A stretch of DNA of 64,000 bases from Hyphomicrobiales bacterium. GTDB taxonomy: Bacteria; Pseudomonadota; Alphaproteobacteria; Rhizobiales; Rhizobiaceae. Below, piece after piece: positions 28,708 through 38,773 of the stretch. Every line of letters starts with the position of its first letter. Within the stretch, counting starts at the first letter, position 1. The translations under genes were made by a program, and so were the position numbers. Below the pieces are notes generated by a model. That model was not told the DNA's origin, made no database searches, and worked only from the letters and a program-made list of their open reading frames with translations. Location: positions 124,001 to 188,000 of the forward strand of contig UCII01000012.1 of assembly GCA_900472485.1 (NCBI GenBank), read 5' to 3'.

Positions 28708-29322
28708 TCACATAGGCGGCACCGTGCCGTTGAGACCGACGGCAACCCGGTTGGCGGAGACTGTGGTCTCTCCGGTTTGCTCGCCAGTGATGAAGACGCC
28801 GGAGCCGGGCTTCAGATCGGCTTTCGTTGCTGATGTCAGCGTCACGACGGGCGTTCCATCCGGGATCTTGATCTTGCGTTCGCCGCCCTTGTAGGTGAGG
28901 GTCAATGTCGGGCCGCTGACCGAGGTCACAGCATTGGTGACCGTAGCATTGGTCATCGAGCCATTCGGCGCTGAATCCCAGGGGCGGTCGCCTTCGCCCG
29001 TTCCTTTCATCGAAGCCGGGAAGATGACGACTTCGATCGCGCCATTGATGCCGCTATCGGTCGGCTGCGAGGCGATGCCGACGAAATCGCCGGGCTTGAT
29101 GTCGCTGACCGCGGCCTTAACGACGCCACCGACGCTCCAGCCGGATTTCAGCGCAACTGTAATGTCCTTGCCGTCGCGGGACTTGACCTTGAGCGTATCG
29201 CCATCGAGACTTTCCACGATGCCGCGCACCCTTACACGCTCGGCGGCTTCGGCGTTTTGAAAAGCGGCAAGCGTGGCGACAGAGAGCATCAGCGCAGCCG
29301 CGATTAGACGTTTGCGATCCAT
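28708..29322 (-). CDS. Secreted protein with repeated OB-like segments (DUF5666-like), function unknown
   Basis: A 204-residue protein with a Sec signal peptide (MDRKRLIAAALMLSVATLAA, cleaved near NAEA). The mature part contains two similar beta-rich segments, RVRVRGIVESLDGDTLKVKS and VTNAVTSVSGPTLTLTYKGG, each followed by a 'KPG' turn (SDIKPGDFVGIAS and ADLKPGSGVFITG), which suggests an internal duplication. This resembles DUF5666 proteins, which have no assigned function. GGGAGA precedes the ATG. It is monocistronic. Confidence 0.7.
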   Translation of the reverse strand: MDRKRLIAAALMLSVATLAAFQNAEAAERVRVRGIVESLDGDTLKVKSRDGKDITVALKSGWSVGGVVKAAVSDIKPGDFVGIASQPTDSGINGAIEVVIFPASMKGTGEGDRPWDSAPNGSMTNATVTNAVTSVSGPTLTLTYKGGERKIKIPDGTPVVTLTSATKADLKPGSGVFITGEQTGETTVSANRVAVGLNGTVPPM

Positions 29323-29633
29323 GGGTGGAGTCTCCCTTGAGATATCGGCCGAGCCATGCCCCGGTCGTGCTTGATAAGAAGGTTGGACGAGGGGCAGGAG
29401 GCCGAAGAACGGCTTCGAAGCCATCTACATCGCGATCCTATGCGCCGCTTCCATCACTCGCCATTCAAACAAGCGTGAGATTGTCGTCTCGTCCGGCGTG
29501 GGCAGAAATTACTGGAAAAGGCCCATTATTTCGCGGAACATCAAGCATTGCTTAACATTTACCGTTAGACTGCGCCGGTTATCTCGAATTCCCTATCGCG
29601 CTTGGCGCTGGGCTGGGGAGATTGGAGAACGAA
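29323..29633. other. Intergenic region between divergent small genes
   Basis: About 310 bp without a gene. It includes a perfect 12-bp palindrome, GGCTTCGAAGCC (29411-29422), and an AT-richer stretch around 29520-29570 that probably holds the promoter of the small membrane protein. No repeat element was recognised. Confidence 0.4.
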
Positions 29634-29786
29634 ATGACCGCGATTCGTCCGCTTCTGATCGGAATCCTCCTGATTCTGGCACTGGTTCTGATTGCGCTCA
29701 GTATCCTGCTGGTCGATCCTCATCAGCCTGTCCGTCAATCCGACAGCCTCATTCCGCCGCCGACAGACTCGCCCCAGCGTCCTTAA
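29634..29786 (+). CDS. Small single-span membrane protein, 50 residues
   Basis: A 50-residue ORF with one strong hydrophobic segment (PLLIGILLILALVLIALSIL, residues 6-25) and a proline-rich C-terminal tail (IPPPTDSPQRP). GGAGAACGAA stands before the ATG. Composition and ribosome site support a real gene. Function unknown. Confidence 0.6.
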   Translation: MTAIRPLLIGILLILALVLIALSILLVDPHQPVRQSDSLIPPPTDSPQRP

Positions 29787-29804
29787 AGCGGGGCTGGGAA
29801 ATGG

Positions 29805-30551
29805 TCAGCTTGCCGGCGTAAAGCGCGCCACGAGGCTATGGCGATCACCAGGATAGGTGAGGCGAACGTGGGTGATCGGGCCGGCGGCGCTCCAGGTGCG
29901 CCGTTCGACGACGAGGCATGCCGTCCCTTTTTGAATATCGAGGTTGGCAGCAGCGTCGCCTTCGGCCGATATGGCGCGGATCTGATGTTCGGCGGTACTC
30001 CATGGCACCTGGTTGAGCAGCCAAGGGCCCGGCGGCAATGTCTCGAAATCTGCCGTCGCTGCTTCCGGCACCGCGTCGAGATTGATGACGCGATTTTCCA
30101 GGCAGAAGGGGCGCGGACCGGCGTAGTGGATGCAGGTGATCTCTATCACGGGGATGGAGCCGACGAACTGCAGCCTGCGCGCGTCCTCCGACCGTCCACG
30201 CCGTTCGGCAAGCTTTATCAGCCTGTGCGAATAGGGCAGGTTGAGCGACAGGACCTCGGACTTGATGTCGTGAATCTCAAGTACGGCGGATTGCGCCTGC
30301 GGATGCGTGACGAAACTGCCCGAGCGCTTTCGCCGCTCGATCAGGCCGGCGCGCGCAAGCTGGGTCAGCACCTTGTTCACCGTCATGCGCGAGCAGTCAT
30401 AGTGCTCCGCCAGGTCCATCTCGAACGGAATGCGATGCCCTGGAGGCCAGGCGCCGGAGACAATCCGGCCCTCGATATCGCTGAGGATGCGCTGATGGAG
30501 GGTCGCCTCTTTGCCTGTGGTCATACCGTCCGTCTGTTCCGTGTGAGACAT
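29805..30551 (-). CDS. hutC: HutC, GntR-family histidine-utilisation repressor
   Basis: A 248-residue repressor with an N-terminal GntR winged helix (GHRIPFEMDLAEHYDCSRMTVNKVLTQLARAGLIERRKRSGSFV) and a C-terminal UTRA effector domain. HutC proteins bind urocanate and repress hut genes. It is downstream of hutF in the same direction, and the palindrome at 32007 between hutF and hutI is its likely target. Confidence 0.93.
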   Translation of the reverse strand: MSHTEQTDGMTTGKEATLHQRILSDIEGRIVSGAWPPGHRIPFEMDLAEHYDCSRMTVNKVLTQLARAGLIERRKRSGSFVTHPQAQSAVLEIHDIKSEVLSLNLPYSHRLIKLAERRGRSEDARRLQFVGSIPVIEITCIHYAGPRPFCLENRVINLDAVPEAATADFETLPPGPWLLNQVPWSTAEHQIRAISAEGDAAANLDIQKGTACLVVERRTWSAAGPITHVRLTYPGDRHSLVARFTPAS

Positions 30552-30603
30552 GGGATCTCCCGCAGGTTATTTAGAGGCCAATCTAGGGGAGGAAAAGCGG
30601 TTT

Positions 30604-31947
30604 TTAAGCGATCAGCTCGGCCATCGTCTGCCGGAATCGCGCCGAGATTGCCTCCCGCTTGATATGCTGACCGCCTTCGACTTGCTTGCGGCCCAGCGCC
30701 CATACGCCATCGACCTTGACGCCGCCGGCGAAGGTCCAGTGATCCAGAATACGGTCGCCGGAGAGGTAGGGCACGGCACTCACATCGAGCGAAACGATAT
30801 CGGCATGGTTGCCGACGGCAAGGCCCGCTGGTGCCTTCAGAGCCGCACCACCACCAGCCAGAGCGCCGTCGAACAGCATGCGGGCGGTCGAACCACCGGT
30901 CTCGGCGATAACGTTGCGGGCACGCAGCGCCAGGCGCTGCGAATATTCGAGCTGCCGCAACTCCTCAGGCACCGAAATCAGGATGTTGGAATCCGAACCA
31001 ATACCGTAACGACCACCTTCTTCGAGGAAGAGCGGTGCAGCGAAAACGCCGTCGCCAAGATTAGCCTCGGTTATGGGGCAAAGGCCGGCGATAGCACCGC
31101 TCTTTGCCATGCGGCGGGTTTCATCCTCGGTCATGTGCGTGGCGTGGATCAGGCACCAGCGCTCGTTCATAGGCGCGTTGTCGAGCAGCCATTGCACCGG
31201 GCGGGCACCCGACCAGGCGATGCAGTCCTCCACTTCCTTCACCTGCTCGGCGACATGGATATGGATGGGTCCATCGCCAGCGATCGGCACGAGCTTCGCC
31301 AGTTCCTCCGGCGTCACGGCGCGCAGGCTGTGCGGCGCGATGCCGAGTTCGGCGCCGGGGAGGCGGCTGGTGACCGTACGGCAGCCGGCCATGAGGGCTT
31401 CGAAGCTCTCGATTGAATTGATGAAGCGGCGTTGGCCGTCAATGGGAGCGGCGCCGCCGAAGCCGGAATGGGCGTAGAAGACAGGAAGCAGCGTCAGCGC
31501 AATACCGGTTTCGGCGCTGGCGGCGCCGATGCGCTCGGCCAGTTCGGCGATATTGGCATAATGGCTGCCATCCTTGTCATGGTGCAGATAGTGGAACTCG
31601 CCGACGCGGGAAAAGCCGGCTTCGAGCATTTCCATATAGAGCTGCGCTGCGACGGCCTCGACATGGTCCGGGGTCATCGACAAAGCGAACTTGTACATCA
31701 CCGTGCGCCAGCTCCAGAAACTGTCGTTTGCAGGGCCGCGGACTTCGGCCAGGCCGGCCATGGCGCGCTGGAAGGCATGGCTGTGCAGATTCGGCATCGC
31801 CGGAACAAGAACATCCTGCCTGTCATCGCCGCCTTCAGGCGCAACATCCGTCGTGATCTCGGCGATGCGTCCGCCTTCGAGGGTCAACCGCACATTCTCG
31901 TGCCATCCGTCGCCAAGCAAAGCCGTGCGTGCGTGAAGTGTCGTCAT
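30604..31947 (-). CDS. hutF: HutF, formimidoylglutamate deiminase
   Basis: A 447-residue amidohydrolase that converts N-formimidoyl-L-glutamate to N-formyl-L-glutamate and ammonia. Metal ligands are recognisable: HSH in [14 protein letters not shown] (near residue 55), HIHVAEQ and a conserved Asp in [10 protein letters not shown]. Its presence implies the five-step histidine pathway, whose final step needs an N-formylglutamate deformylase (HutG); none was found in this window. It is divergent from hutI with the operator in between. Confidence 0.92.
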   Translation of the reverse strand: MTTLHARTALLGDGWHENVRLTLEGGRIAEITTDVAPEGGDDRQDVLVPAMPNLHSHAFQRAMAGLAEVRGPANDSFWSWRTVMYKFALSMTPDHVEAVAAQLYMEMLEAGFSRVGEFHYLHHDKDGSHYANIAELAERIGAASAETGIALTLLPVFYAHSGFGGAAPIDGQRRFINSIESFEALMAGCRTVTSRLPGAELGIAPHSLRAVTPEELAKLVPIAGDGPIHIHVAEQVKEVEDCIAWSGARPVQWLLDNAPMNERWCLIHATHMTEDETRRMAKSGAIAGLCPITEANLGDGVFAAPLFLEEGGRYGIGSDSNILISVPEELRQLEYSQRLALRARNVIAETGGSTARMLFDGALAGGGAALKAPAGLAVGNHADIVSLDVSAVPYLSGDRILDHWTFAGGVKVDGVWALGRKQVEGGQHIKREAISARFRQTMAELIA

Positions 31948-31989
31948 GGTCTCACCCTTTCCTTTCGGACACGGAGTCCAAAATCCCTC

Positions 31990-32018
31990 TTGTCAGCCTT
32001 TCGATTATGTATATACAT
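31990..32018 (+). promoter_or_regulatory. hutI promoter overlapped by HutC operator
   Basis: TTGTCA (31990-31995) and TATACA (32012-32017) are spaced by 16 bp. The perfect 12-bp palindrome ATGTATATACAT (32007-32018) covers the -10 element. HutC operators in other bacteria have a TGTATATACA core, so repressor binding would block polymerase directly. Confidence 0.65.
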
Positions 32019-32048
32019 TATGGGCCAATGAGGAAAGGCGTAAAGCTG

Positions 32049-33305
32049 ATGGGTGGGAATAATTTTTCCGAAGATGGCGAGAAAGACGGCGCGGCAGGCC
32101 GTGTCTGGCGCAATGCTCGCCTTGCGACCTTGAAAGAGGGCGAGGCCCGGCTCGGCACGATCGAGAAGGGCGCAATCCTGACCAAGGGCGGCCGTATCGT
32201 CTTTGCCGGCCATGAAGCCGATCTGCCTGATACGTCCGGTGCTGAAATCATTGATCTCGAAGGGCGTTGGGTGACCCCCGGCCTCGTCGACTGCCACACG
32301 CATATCGTCTATGGCGGCAATCGCGCCCGCGAATTCGAGATGCGGCTGGAAGGCGCGAGCTACGAAGAAATCGCCCGCGCCGGCGGCGGCATCGTTTCCT
32401 CCGTCAACGCGACGCGGGCACTTTCGGTAAGCGAGCTTGTTGCCGCTGCCTTGCCGCGCCTCGATACGCTGCTGTCCGAGGGCGTAACGACGATCGAAGT
32501 GAAGTCGGGCTACGGCCTCAACATTGAATCCGAATTGAAGATGCTGCGGGCCGCACGCAAGCTCGGCGAAGTTCGCCCGGTTCGCGTCGTCACCTCCTAT
32601 CTCGGCGCGCACGCGACCCCGGTGGAGTACAAGGGACGTAACGCCGATTATATCACTGATGTCGTGCTGCCCGGCCTGAGGCAGGCGCATGCCGAAGGTC
32701 TTGTCGATGCCGTCGATGGATTCTGCGAGGGCATTGCCTTTTCGACGGCGGAAATCGCCCGGGTCTTCGATCTCGCCAAATCGCTCGGCATTCCGGTGAA
32801 GCTGCATGCCGAACAGCTTTCCAATCTCGGTGGCGCCAAGCTTGCCGCCTCCTATGGTGCTTTATCAGCCGATCATGTCGAATATCTCGATGAGGATGGC
32901 GTCAAGGCGATGGCTGCGGCTGGCACCGTTGCCGTGCTTCTCCCCGGCGCCTTCTATGCCATCAACGAAAAGCAGAAGCCGCCGGTTCAGGCCCTGCGTG
33001 ATGCGGGCGTTTCGATCGCCATTGCCACCGACTCCAATCCCGGTACCTCGCCGCTGACCTCGCTGCTGCTGACCATGAACATGGCTGCCACCCTTTTTCG
33101 CCTGACGGTCGAGGAGTGCATCGCCGGCGCGACGCGCGAAGGCGCCCTTGCCCTTGGACTGCTCTCCGAAACGGGCACGCTCGAGGCCGGCAAGTCGGCC
33201 GATTTTGCCATCTGGGATGTCGAAAGCCTGGCGGAGCTGGTCTACCGCATCGGCTTCAATCCGCTCCATGCACATGTTTTCAAGGGAAAGAGGTTCAACC
33301 GATGA
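32049..33305 (+). CDS. hutI: HutI, imidazolonepropionase
   Basis: A 418-residue amidohydrolase that opens 4-imidazolone-5-propanoate to formimidoylglutamate. Zinc ligands are in [11 protein letters not shown] and [10 protein letters not shown], with a conserved Asp in [11 protein letters not shown]. The ATG at 32049 was preferred over one at 32028, because the latter lies almost at the predicted transcription start; AGGAAAGG is upstream of the chosen codon. Its TGA overlaps the hutH ATG. Confidence 0.93.
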   Translation: MGGNNFSEDGEKDGAAGRVWRNARLATLKEGEARLGTIEKGAILTKGGRIVFAGHEADLPDTSGAEIIDLEGRWVTPGLVDCHTHIVYGGNRAREFEMRLEGASYEEIARAGGGIVSSVNATRALSVSELVAAALPRLDTLLSEGVTTIEVKSGYGLNIESELKMLRAARKLGEVRPVRVVTSYLGAHATPVEYKGRNADYITDVVLPGLRQAHAEGLVDAVDGFCEGIAFSTAEIARVFDLAKSLGIPVKLHAEQLSNLGGAKLAASYGALSADHVEYLDEDGVKAMAAAGTVAVLLPGAFYAINEKQKPPVQALRDAGVSIAIATDSNPGTSPLTSLLLTMNMAATLFRLTVEECIAGATREGALALGLLSETGTLEAGKSADFAIWDVESLAELVYRIGFNPLHAHVFKGKRFNR

Positions 33306-34837
33306 CTGTCGTTCTCCATTCGGGTTCCGTCTCGCTGCAACAGCTGGCGACGATCTATTGGAGCGGTGAGCCGGCGAAGCTCGATGCGTCCTTCGATGCC
33401 GGCATTGCCAAGGCAGCTGCTCGCATCGCCGAAATCGCTGCCGGCAACGCGCCCGTCTATGGCATCAACACCGGCTTCGGCAAACTGGCGTCGATCAAGA
33501 TCGACAGCGCCGATGTCGCCACGCTCCAGCGCAATCTCATCCTCTCGCATTGCTGCGGCGTCGGGCAGCCGCTGCCTGAAAACGTCGTTCGCCTCATCAT
33601 GGCGCTGAAGCTCATTTCGCTCGGTCGCGGTGCCTCCGGCGTTCGGCTGGAGCTGGTGCGGCTCATCGAAGGCATGCTCGAAAAGGGCGTTATTCCTGTC
33701 ATTCCCGAAAAGGGTTCCGTCGGCGCTTCCGGCGATCTGGCGCCGCTCGCGCACATGACCGCTGTCATGATGGGCCATGGCGAGGCCTTCTATGCCGGTG
33801 AGCAGCTCTCCGGCGCGGCAGCGCTCGAAAAGGCCGGTTTGAAGCCGGTCGTGCTTGCCGCCAAGGAAGGCCTCGCGCTGATCAACGGCACGCAGGTCTC
33901 GACCGCGCTTGCGCTTGCCGGCCTCTTCCGTGCCCATCGTGCCGCCCAGGCCGCTCTCATTACCGGCGCGATGTCGACGGATGCGGCCATGGGCTCTTCC
34001 GCCCCGTTCCATCCGGATATCCATACGCTGCGCGGTCATAAGGGCCAGATCGATACCGCCGCCGCCCTTCGCGGCTTGCTGGCTGGCTCGGTAATCCGCG
34101 AGAGCCATATTGAGGGCGACGAGCGCGTGCAGGATCCTTATTGCATCCGTTGCCAGCCGCAAGTCGACGGCGCCTGCCTCGACCTCCTGCGTTCTGTCGG
34201 CCGCACGCTTGAAATCGAAGCCAATGCGGTCACCGACAATCCGCTCGTGCTGTCCGACAATTCCGTCGTTTCCGGCGGCAATTTCCATGCCGAGCCCGTC
34301 GCCTTCGCCGCCGATCAGATTGCCATCGCCGTCTGCGAAATCGGCGCGATCGCGCAACGCCGTATCGCACTGCTCGTTGACCCCGCGCTCAGCTACGGCC
34401 TGCCGGCCTTCCTGGCGAAGAAGCCCGGTCTGAACTCCGGCCTGATGATCGCCGAAGTGACATCCGCCGCGCTGATGTCGGAAAACAAGCAGATGTCGCA
34501 TCCGGCCTCCGTCGACTCGACCCCGACCTCCGCCAACCAGGAAGATCACGTTTCCATGGCCTGCCATGGTGCGCGCCGCCTGCTTCAAATGACCGAAAAT
34601 CTCTTCGGCATCATCGGCATCGAAGCGCTGACCGCCGCCCAGGGCGTCGAGCTGCGCGCGCCGCTGACGACCAGCCCGGAACTGACCCTTGCCATCGCTT
34701 CGATCCGCGCCGCCGTGCCGTCGCTGGAAGAGGACCGCTACATGGCAAACGACCTCAAGGCCGCCAGCGACCTCATCGCTTCCGGCGCCCTCAATGCCTC
34801 GATTTCAACCGACATCCTGCCCTCCTTGGAGATGTGA
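33302..34837 (+). CDS. hutH: HutH, histidine ammonia-lyase
   Basis: A 511-residue enzyme that removes ammonia from L-histidine to give urocanate, the first step of the pathway. The Ala142-Ser143-Gly144 triplet in [11 protein letters not shown] forms the MIO cofactor and is intact at the same position as in the Pseudomonas enzyme. The ATG overlaps the hutI stop by 4 bp, and hutU starts one base after its stop. Confidence 0.95.
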   Translation: MTVVLHSGSVSLQQLATIYWSGEPAKLDASFDAGIAKAAARIAEIAAGNAPVYGINTGFGKLASIKIDSADVATLQRNLILSHCCGVGQPLPENVVRLIMALKLISLGRGASGVRLELVRLIEGMLEKGVIPVIPEKGSVGASGDLAPLAHMTAVMMGHGEAFYAGEQLSGAAALEKAGLKPVVLAAKEGLALINGTQVSTALALAGLFRAHRAAQAALITGAMSTDAAMGSSAPFHPDIHTLRGHKGQIDTAAALRGLLAGSVIRESHIEGDERVQDPYCIRCQPQVDGACLDLLRSVGRTLEIEANAVTDNPLVLSDNSVVSGGNFHAEPVAFAADQIAIAVCEIGAIAQRRIALLVDPALSYGLPAFLAKKPGLNSGLMIAEVTSAALMSENKQMSHPASVDSTPTSANQEDHVSMACHGARRLLQMTENLFGIIGIEALTAAQGVELRAPLTTSPELTLAIASIRAAVPSLEEDRYMANDLKAASDLIASGALNASISTDILPSLEM

Positions 34838-34838
34838 C

Positions 34839-36524
34839 ATGACCAATCCACGCCATAATATCCGCGAAATCCGGGCGCCTCGTGGTCCGGAGCTCAACGC
34901 CAAGAGCTGGCTGACCGAAGCGCCGCTGCGCATGCTGATGAACAACCTCGACCCGGACGTTGCCGAGAACCCGAACGAGCTCGTCGTCTACGGCGGCATC
35001 GGTCGCGCCGCCCGCACCTGGGACGATTTCGACCGTATCGCTGCGACGCTGAAGACGCTCAACGAAGACGAGACGCTGCTCGTGCAGTCCGGCAAGCCGG
35101 TCGCTGTGTTCCGCACCCACAAGGATGCGCCGCGCGTGCTGATTGCCAACTCCAACCTCGTGCCGCACTGGGCGACCTGGGATCACTTCAACGAGCTGGA
35201 TAAGAAAGGCCTCGCCATGTACGGCCAGATGACGGCCGGCTCGTGGATCTACATCGGCACGCAGGGCATCGTGCAGGGCACCTACGAAACCTTCGTCGAA
35301 GCCGGCCGCCAGCACTATAATGGCAACCTGAAGGGCAAGTGGATCCTGACCGGCGGTCTCGGCGGCATGGGCGGCGCACAGCCGCTGGCGGCCGTCATGG
35401 CGGGCGCCTGCTGCCTCGCTGTTGAATCCGACGAAACCCGCATCGATTTCCGCCTGCGCACCCGTTATGTCGACGAGAAGGCACAGACGCTCGATGAAGC
35501 GCTTGCTTTGATCGACAAGTGGACGAAGGCTGGCGAAGCCAAGTCCGTCGGTTTGCTCGGCAACGCCGCCGAAATCTTCCCCGAGCTGGTGAAGCGCATG
35601 AAGGCCGGCGGCCCGCGCCCGGATATCGTCACCGACCAGACCTCTGCCCACGATCCGCTGAACGGCTATCTGCCGATCGGCTGGACGGTGGCCGAACATC
35701 GGGCCAAGCGCGAGAGCGATCCGAAGGCCGTCGAAGCTGCCGCCCGCGCCTCGATGAAGGTGCATGTCGAAGCCATGGTCGCCTTCTGGGATGCCGGCGT
35801 GCCGACGCTCGATTACGGCAACAACATCCGCCAGGTCGCCAAAGAAGAGGGTTTCGAAAACGCCTTCGCCTTCCCGGGCTTCGTGCCGGCCTATATCCGC
35901 CCGCTGTTCTGCCGCGGCATCGGTCCGTTCCGCTGGGCTGCTCTCTCGGGCGATCCGGAGGATATCTATAAGACCGACGCCAAGGTGAAGGAGTTGCTGC
36001 CCGACAACAAGCACCTGCACAACTGGCTCGACATGGCGCGCGAGCGCATCGCCTTCCAGGGCCTGCCGGCGCGCATTTGCTGGGTGGGCCTCGGTGATCG
36101 CCATCGCCTAGGCCTCGCCTTCAACGAAATGGTCAGGAATGGCGAGCTGAAGGCCCCCGTCGTCATCGGCCGCGACCATCTCGACTCCGGCTCGGTCGCC
36201 TCGCCGAACCGTGAAACGGAAGCGATGAAGGACGGCTCGGACGCCGTTTCCGACTGGCCGCTGCTCAATGCCCTGCTCAACACCGCATCGGGCGCCACCT
36301 GGGTGTCGCTGCATCACGGCGGCGGCGTCGGCATGGGCTTCAGCCAGCATTCCGGCATGGTCATCTGCGCCGACGGCACGGATGATGCGGCCAAGCGCCT
36401 GGAGCGCGTTCTCTGGAACGACCCGGCCACCGGTGTCATGCGCCACGCCGATGCGGGCTACGACATCGCGCTCGACTGGGCTAAGCAGCAGGGCCTGCGC
36501 CTGCCGGCGATCCTGGGCAATTGA
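34839..36524 (+). CDS. hutU: HutU, urocanate hydratase
   Basis: A 561-residue NAD-dependent enzyme that hydrates urocanate to imidazolonepropionate. The NAD-binding stretch [13 protein letters not shown], the catalytic region [16 protein letters not shown] and C-terminal [15 protein letters not shown] are typical. It is the last gene of the hutIHU operon. A hairpin at 36535-36565 follows directly, before the convergent toxin gene. Confidence 0.95.
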   Translation: MTNPRHNIREIRAPRGPELNAKSWLTEAPLRMLMNNLDPDVAENPNELVVYGGIGRAARTWDDFDRIAATLKTLNEDETLLVQSGKPVAVFRTHKDAPRVLIANSNLVPHWATWDHFNELDKKGLAMYGQMTAGSWIYIGTQGIVQGTYETFVEAGRQHYNGNLKGKWILTGGLGGMGGAQPLAAVMAGACCLAVESDETRIDFRLRTRYVDEKAQTLDEALALIDKWTKAGEAKSVGLLGNAAEIFPELVKRMKAGGPRPDIVTDQTSAHDPLNGYLPIGWTVAEHRAKRESDPKAVEAAARASMKVHVEAMVAFWDAGVPTLDYGNNIRQVAKEEGFENAFAFPGFVPAYIRPLFCRGIGPFRWAALSGDPEDIYKTDAKVKELLPDNKHLHNWLDMARERIAFQGLPARICWVGLGDRHRLGLAFNEMVRNGELKAPVVIGRDHLDSGSVASPNRETEAMKDGSDAVSDWPLLNALLNTASGATWVSLHHGGGVGMGFSQHSGMVICADGTDDAAKRLERVLWNDPATGVMRHADAGYDIALDWAKQQGLRLPAILGN

Positions 36525-36534
36525 TGAGACACTT

Positions 36535-36565
36535 CCCGGCCTCAGTATTTTCGATTGAGGCCGGG
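36535..36565. terminator. Hairpin between hutU and the convergent PIN toxin gene
   Basis: CCCGGCCTCA (36535-36544) and TGAGGCCGGG (36556-36565) are perfect 10-bp arms 10 bp past the hutU stop. The right part overlaps the end of the toxin gene on the minus strand and encodes its last residues. No long T-tract on the plus strand. Confidence 0.6.
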
Positions 36566-36928
36566 ATAACGCAAGATGATTTCATCGACGGTAATCAATG
36601 GAATGCCTTCGACAATAGCCTGAGCGATCAAAATGCGATCGAATGGATCTTTATGAAGAGGTGGAAGCCCGGCAATTGCGATCGTGTGTTCGCTGATGAT
36701 CGGCAGCTCTTTGTAGCCAGCCTCCATTAGCTTATAACGCAACCGAAATGGATCGGTATGAAAATCGCTTCGCCCCGAACCATGTTTGATCGCGACCTCC
36801 CAAATACTCGCAGGGCTAAAGAGGAGCTCGTTTTCATCGTTATCGATGAGCGTTCTCACCTCTTGCGAGAGAAGTGCGATATCACCCGCCGCCCATATGA
36901 GGATATGCGTATCAAGGAGAAATCTCAT
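36542..36928 (-). CDS. PIN-domain toxin (module 2)
   Basis: A 128-residue PIN-domain ribonuclease of the group paired with Phd/YefM antitoxins. The acidic residues Asp6 (LLDTHILIW), Glu44 (SIWEVAIK), Asp97 (DPFDRILIAQA) and Asp115 are present, so it should be active. Its start overlaps the antitoxin stop (ATGA). The pair interrupts the hut cluster between hutU and hutD. Confidence 0.87.
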   Translation of the reverse strand: MRFLLDTHILIWAAGDIALLSQEVRTLIDNDENELLFSPASIWEVAIKHGSGRSDFHTDPFRLRYKLMEAGYKELPIISEHTIAIAGLPPLHKDPFDRILIAQAIVEGIPLITVDEIILRYPGLNRKY

Positions 36929-37188
36929 TTGTTGGTGATGTCGTCTCGATTGCCGTAGAACATCTCCTCGATTTCATCAGCCATCATGGTGTCGAAATCG
37001 TCTGGAACCACGATTTCGCCTTTCATGAAACCGATGCGACGCTTCTTTGGCGCCTCTTTCTCTTCGATCGGCACGACCTTCACCATCGGCTTGCCCGCCT
37101 TGGCGATAATGAAAGCTTCGCCCTTGGCGGCTTTTTCGATCAGCCGCGACAAATGCGTTTTCGCCTCGTGAATGTTGACGGTTTCCAT
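36925..37188 (-). CDS. Phd/YefM-family antitoxin (module 2)
   Basis: An 87-residue antitoxin: N-terminal Phd/YefM DNA-binding fold (METVNIHEAKTHLSRLIEKA and EAFIIAKAGKPMVKVVP) and an acidic C-terminus that should wrap the toxin. It overlaps the toxin gene by 4 bp. A repeat of TTAGT/ACTAA units just upstream is the likely autoregulatory operator. Confidence 0.88.
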   Translation of the reverse strand: METVNIHEAKTHLSRLIEKAAKGEAFIIAKAGKPMVKVVPIEEKEAPKKRRIGFMKGEIVVPDDFDTMMADEIEEMFYGNRDDITNK

Positions 37189-37206
37189 AGCAGGCTCCGA
37201 ATGGAC

Positions 37207-37230
37207 TTAGTCCACTAAACTTAGTTTACT
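37207..37230. promoter_or_regulatory. Overlapping TTAGT/ACTAA dyads, candidate operator of TA module 2
   Basis: TTAGT (37207-37211), ACTAA (37214-37218) and TTAGT (37221-37225) form two overlapping inverted repeats with 2-bp spacers, starting 19 bp upstream of the antitoxin ATG. Phd-type antitoxins bind paired short palindromes. Confidence 0.55.
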
Positions 37231-37263
37231 CTGAATCGAATTGCAATGATGGGACATGATTAG

Positions 37264-37842
37264 ATGACAACGCCGAAAATCACGCTTCTCCGCAGCGATA
37301 GTCACCGTCGCATGCCCTGGAAAAACGGCGGCGGGGAAACGGTGGAGATCGCCGTTTCGCCCGAGGGCGTCGGGCTTGCCGACTTCGACTGGCGCGTCAG
37401 CATGGCAACCGTTGCCACGGACGGGCCGTTTTCGGTTTTTCCTGGCATCGATCGTACGCTATCCATTCTCGATGGTGAGGGCATGACCCTCTTCATCGAG
37501 GGGCGTGCACCCGAACGCCTCACACAGGCAAGCGAGCCGCTGCCCTTTGCTGCCGACGCGCCGACTTCGGCGACTCTGATCGATGGCACGATCACCGATC
37601 TCAATGTCATGACGCGGCGGGGCCGTTTTACGCATTCCGTGTGGCGCGTTTTGGTCGACGGACCTAGCGAAGTCGCTTTCGGAGACGGGACCATTCTTGT
37701 TCTTTGCCATCGCGGCAATGCCGAAATCGATGGCATGGCGCTTGATGCGGGCGATTGTCTTTTGATTTCCAACAACAGTGCCGGGCGGCACTCGATCTCG
37801 GGCAAGGCGCAGCTGTTCTGTATCGCCATCGCGGCAATATAG
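37264..37842 (+). CDS. hutD: HutD/Ves family protein
   Basis: A 192-residue cupin-fold protein of the HutD/Ves family with the signature RRMPWKNGGGETVEI near residue 16. HutD is tied to histidine utilisation in pseudomonads, where it seems to limit hut expression; its biochemical action is unknown. It is separated from hutIHU only by toxin-antitoxin module 2, so the hut cluster was probably contiguous before insertion. No strong ribosome site is visible. Confidence 0.82.
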   Translation: MTTPKITLLRSDSHRRMPWKNGGGETVEIAVSPEGVGLADFDWRVSMATVATDGPFSVFPGIDRTLSILDGEGMTLFIEGRAPERLTQASEPLPFAADAPTSATLIDGTITDLNVMTRRGRFTHSVWRVLVDGPSEVAFGDGTILVLCHRGNAEIDGMALDAGDCLLISNNSAGRHSISGKAQLFCIAIAAI

Positions 37843-37920
37843 TCGGCTATCCGCCGTTCCTTGACTTGACACCTGCCCAGCTCGGTCATCCTATTTCTGT
37901 TCAGCAGAGAGGATACCGGC

Positions 37921-38583
37921 ATGAGTGACGACCAAATCCCCGCCGATAGCAAGCTCACCACCTCTAAGCGCCGCTGGGCGGCGGAGGGCAAGTTTTTGAC
38001 GGGGCGCATTAGCCGGCCCGAGACCGAGCGGCTGCCGCCGGGGCAGCATCTCGTCAAGAATTGGCCGGTGCTCGACCTCGGCGTGCAGCCGCAGATTTCT
38101 TTGTCGAATTGGCGGCTCGATGTGATCGGCTTCGTGGAAAATCGGCTCAGCCTCGATTGGGCGACTTTCCAGGCGATCGAGCAAAGCACCCGCGTCAGCG
38201 ATATCCATTGCGTGACGACCTGGTCGCGCTATGACAATCGCTGGGAAGGGGTTTCGACGCGTGATCTCCTCGATCTTGCCATGCCGACGGCCGAGGCACA
38301 GCACGTGTTGCTGACAAGCTATGACGGCTATACCACCAACCTGCCGCTTGCTGATTTCGCTGCCGAGGATGCGATCCTCGCGACCGCCTGGGAAGGCCAG
38401 CCGCTGACAGTCGAACATGGCGGCCTGATGCGCCTCGTCGTGCCGCATCTTTACTTCTGGAAGAGCGCCAAATGGCTGAACCGCATCGAGCTCATCGGTG
38501 CGGACAGGGCCGGCTTCTGGGAGAAAAACGGCTACCACATGTATGGTGATCCGTGGCGGGAGCAGCGTTACTCCGACGATTGA
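37921..38583 (+). CDS. Molybdopterin-dependent oxidoreductase (sulfite oxidase-like fold)
   Basis: A 220-residue protein consisting of the oxidoreductase molybdopterin-binding domain only. Cys97 in SDIHCVTTWSRYDN is the expected molybdenum ligand. The fold is that of sulfite oxidase and MsrP, but there is no Tat signal and no dimerisation domain, so it is probably cytoplasmic. The substrate is unknown. GAGAGGA precedes the ATG. It follows hutD by 78 bp and may be co-transcribed by chance rather than function. Confidence 0.82.
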   Translation: MSDDQIPADSKLTTSKRRWAAEGKFLTGRISRPETERLPPGQHLVKNWPVLDLGVQPQISLSNWRLDVIGFVENRLSLDWATFQAIEQSTRVSDIHCVTTWSRYDNRWEGVSTRDLLDLAMPTAEAQHVLLTSYDGYTTNLPLADFAAEDAILATAWEGQPLTVEHGGLMRLVVPHLYFWKSAKWLNRIELIGADRAGFWEKNGYHMYGDPWREQRYSDD

Positions 38584-38773
38584 CGCTCCCGGCGCCTTGC
38601 GGGTGAGGTGGCCTGGCTCTCTGGAATCGCGGTTCTTATGTCACCGTGTCAATTTTTGATGGCGACGGCTGGGTTTGTGGCTTTGCAAGCCACCATCATG
38701 GGCGTATTCAATGATCGTATGATTACAGCCGGCATGCACGGCTCCTTTGAACGCCAATCTCCGAATTCAGATC

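Noticed and set aside
32028..32048. Upstream ATG for hutI
   Set aside because: It lies about ten bases from the operator/-10 element, leaving no room for a leader; the next ATG has a better ribosome site and gives the usual protein length.
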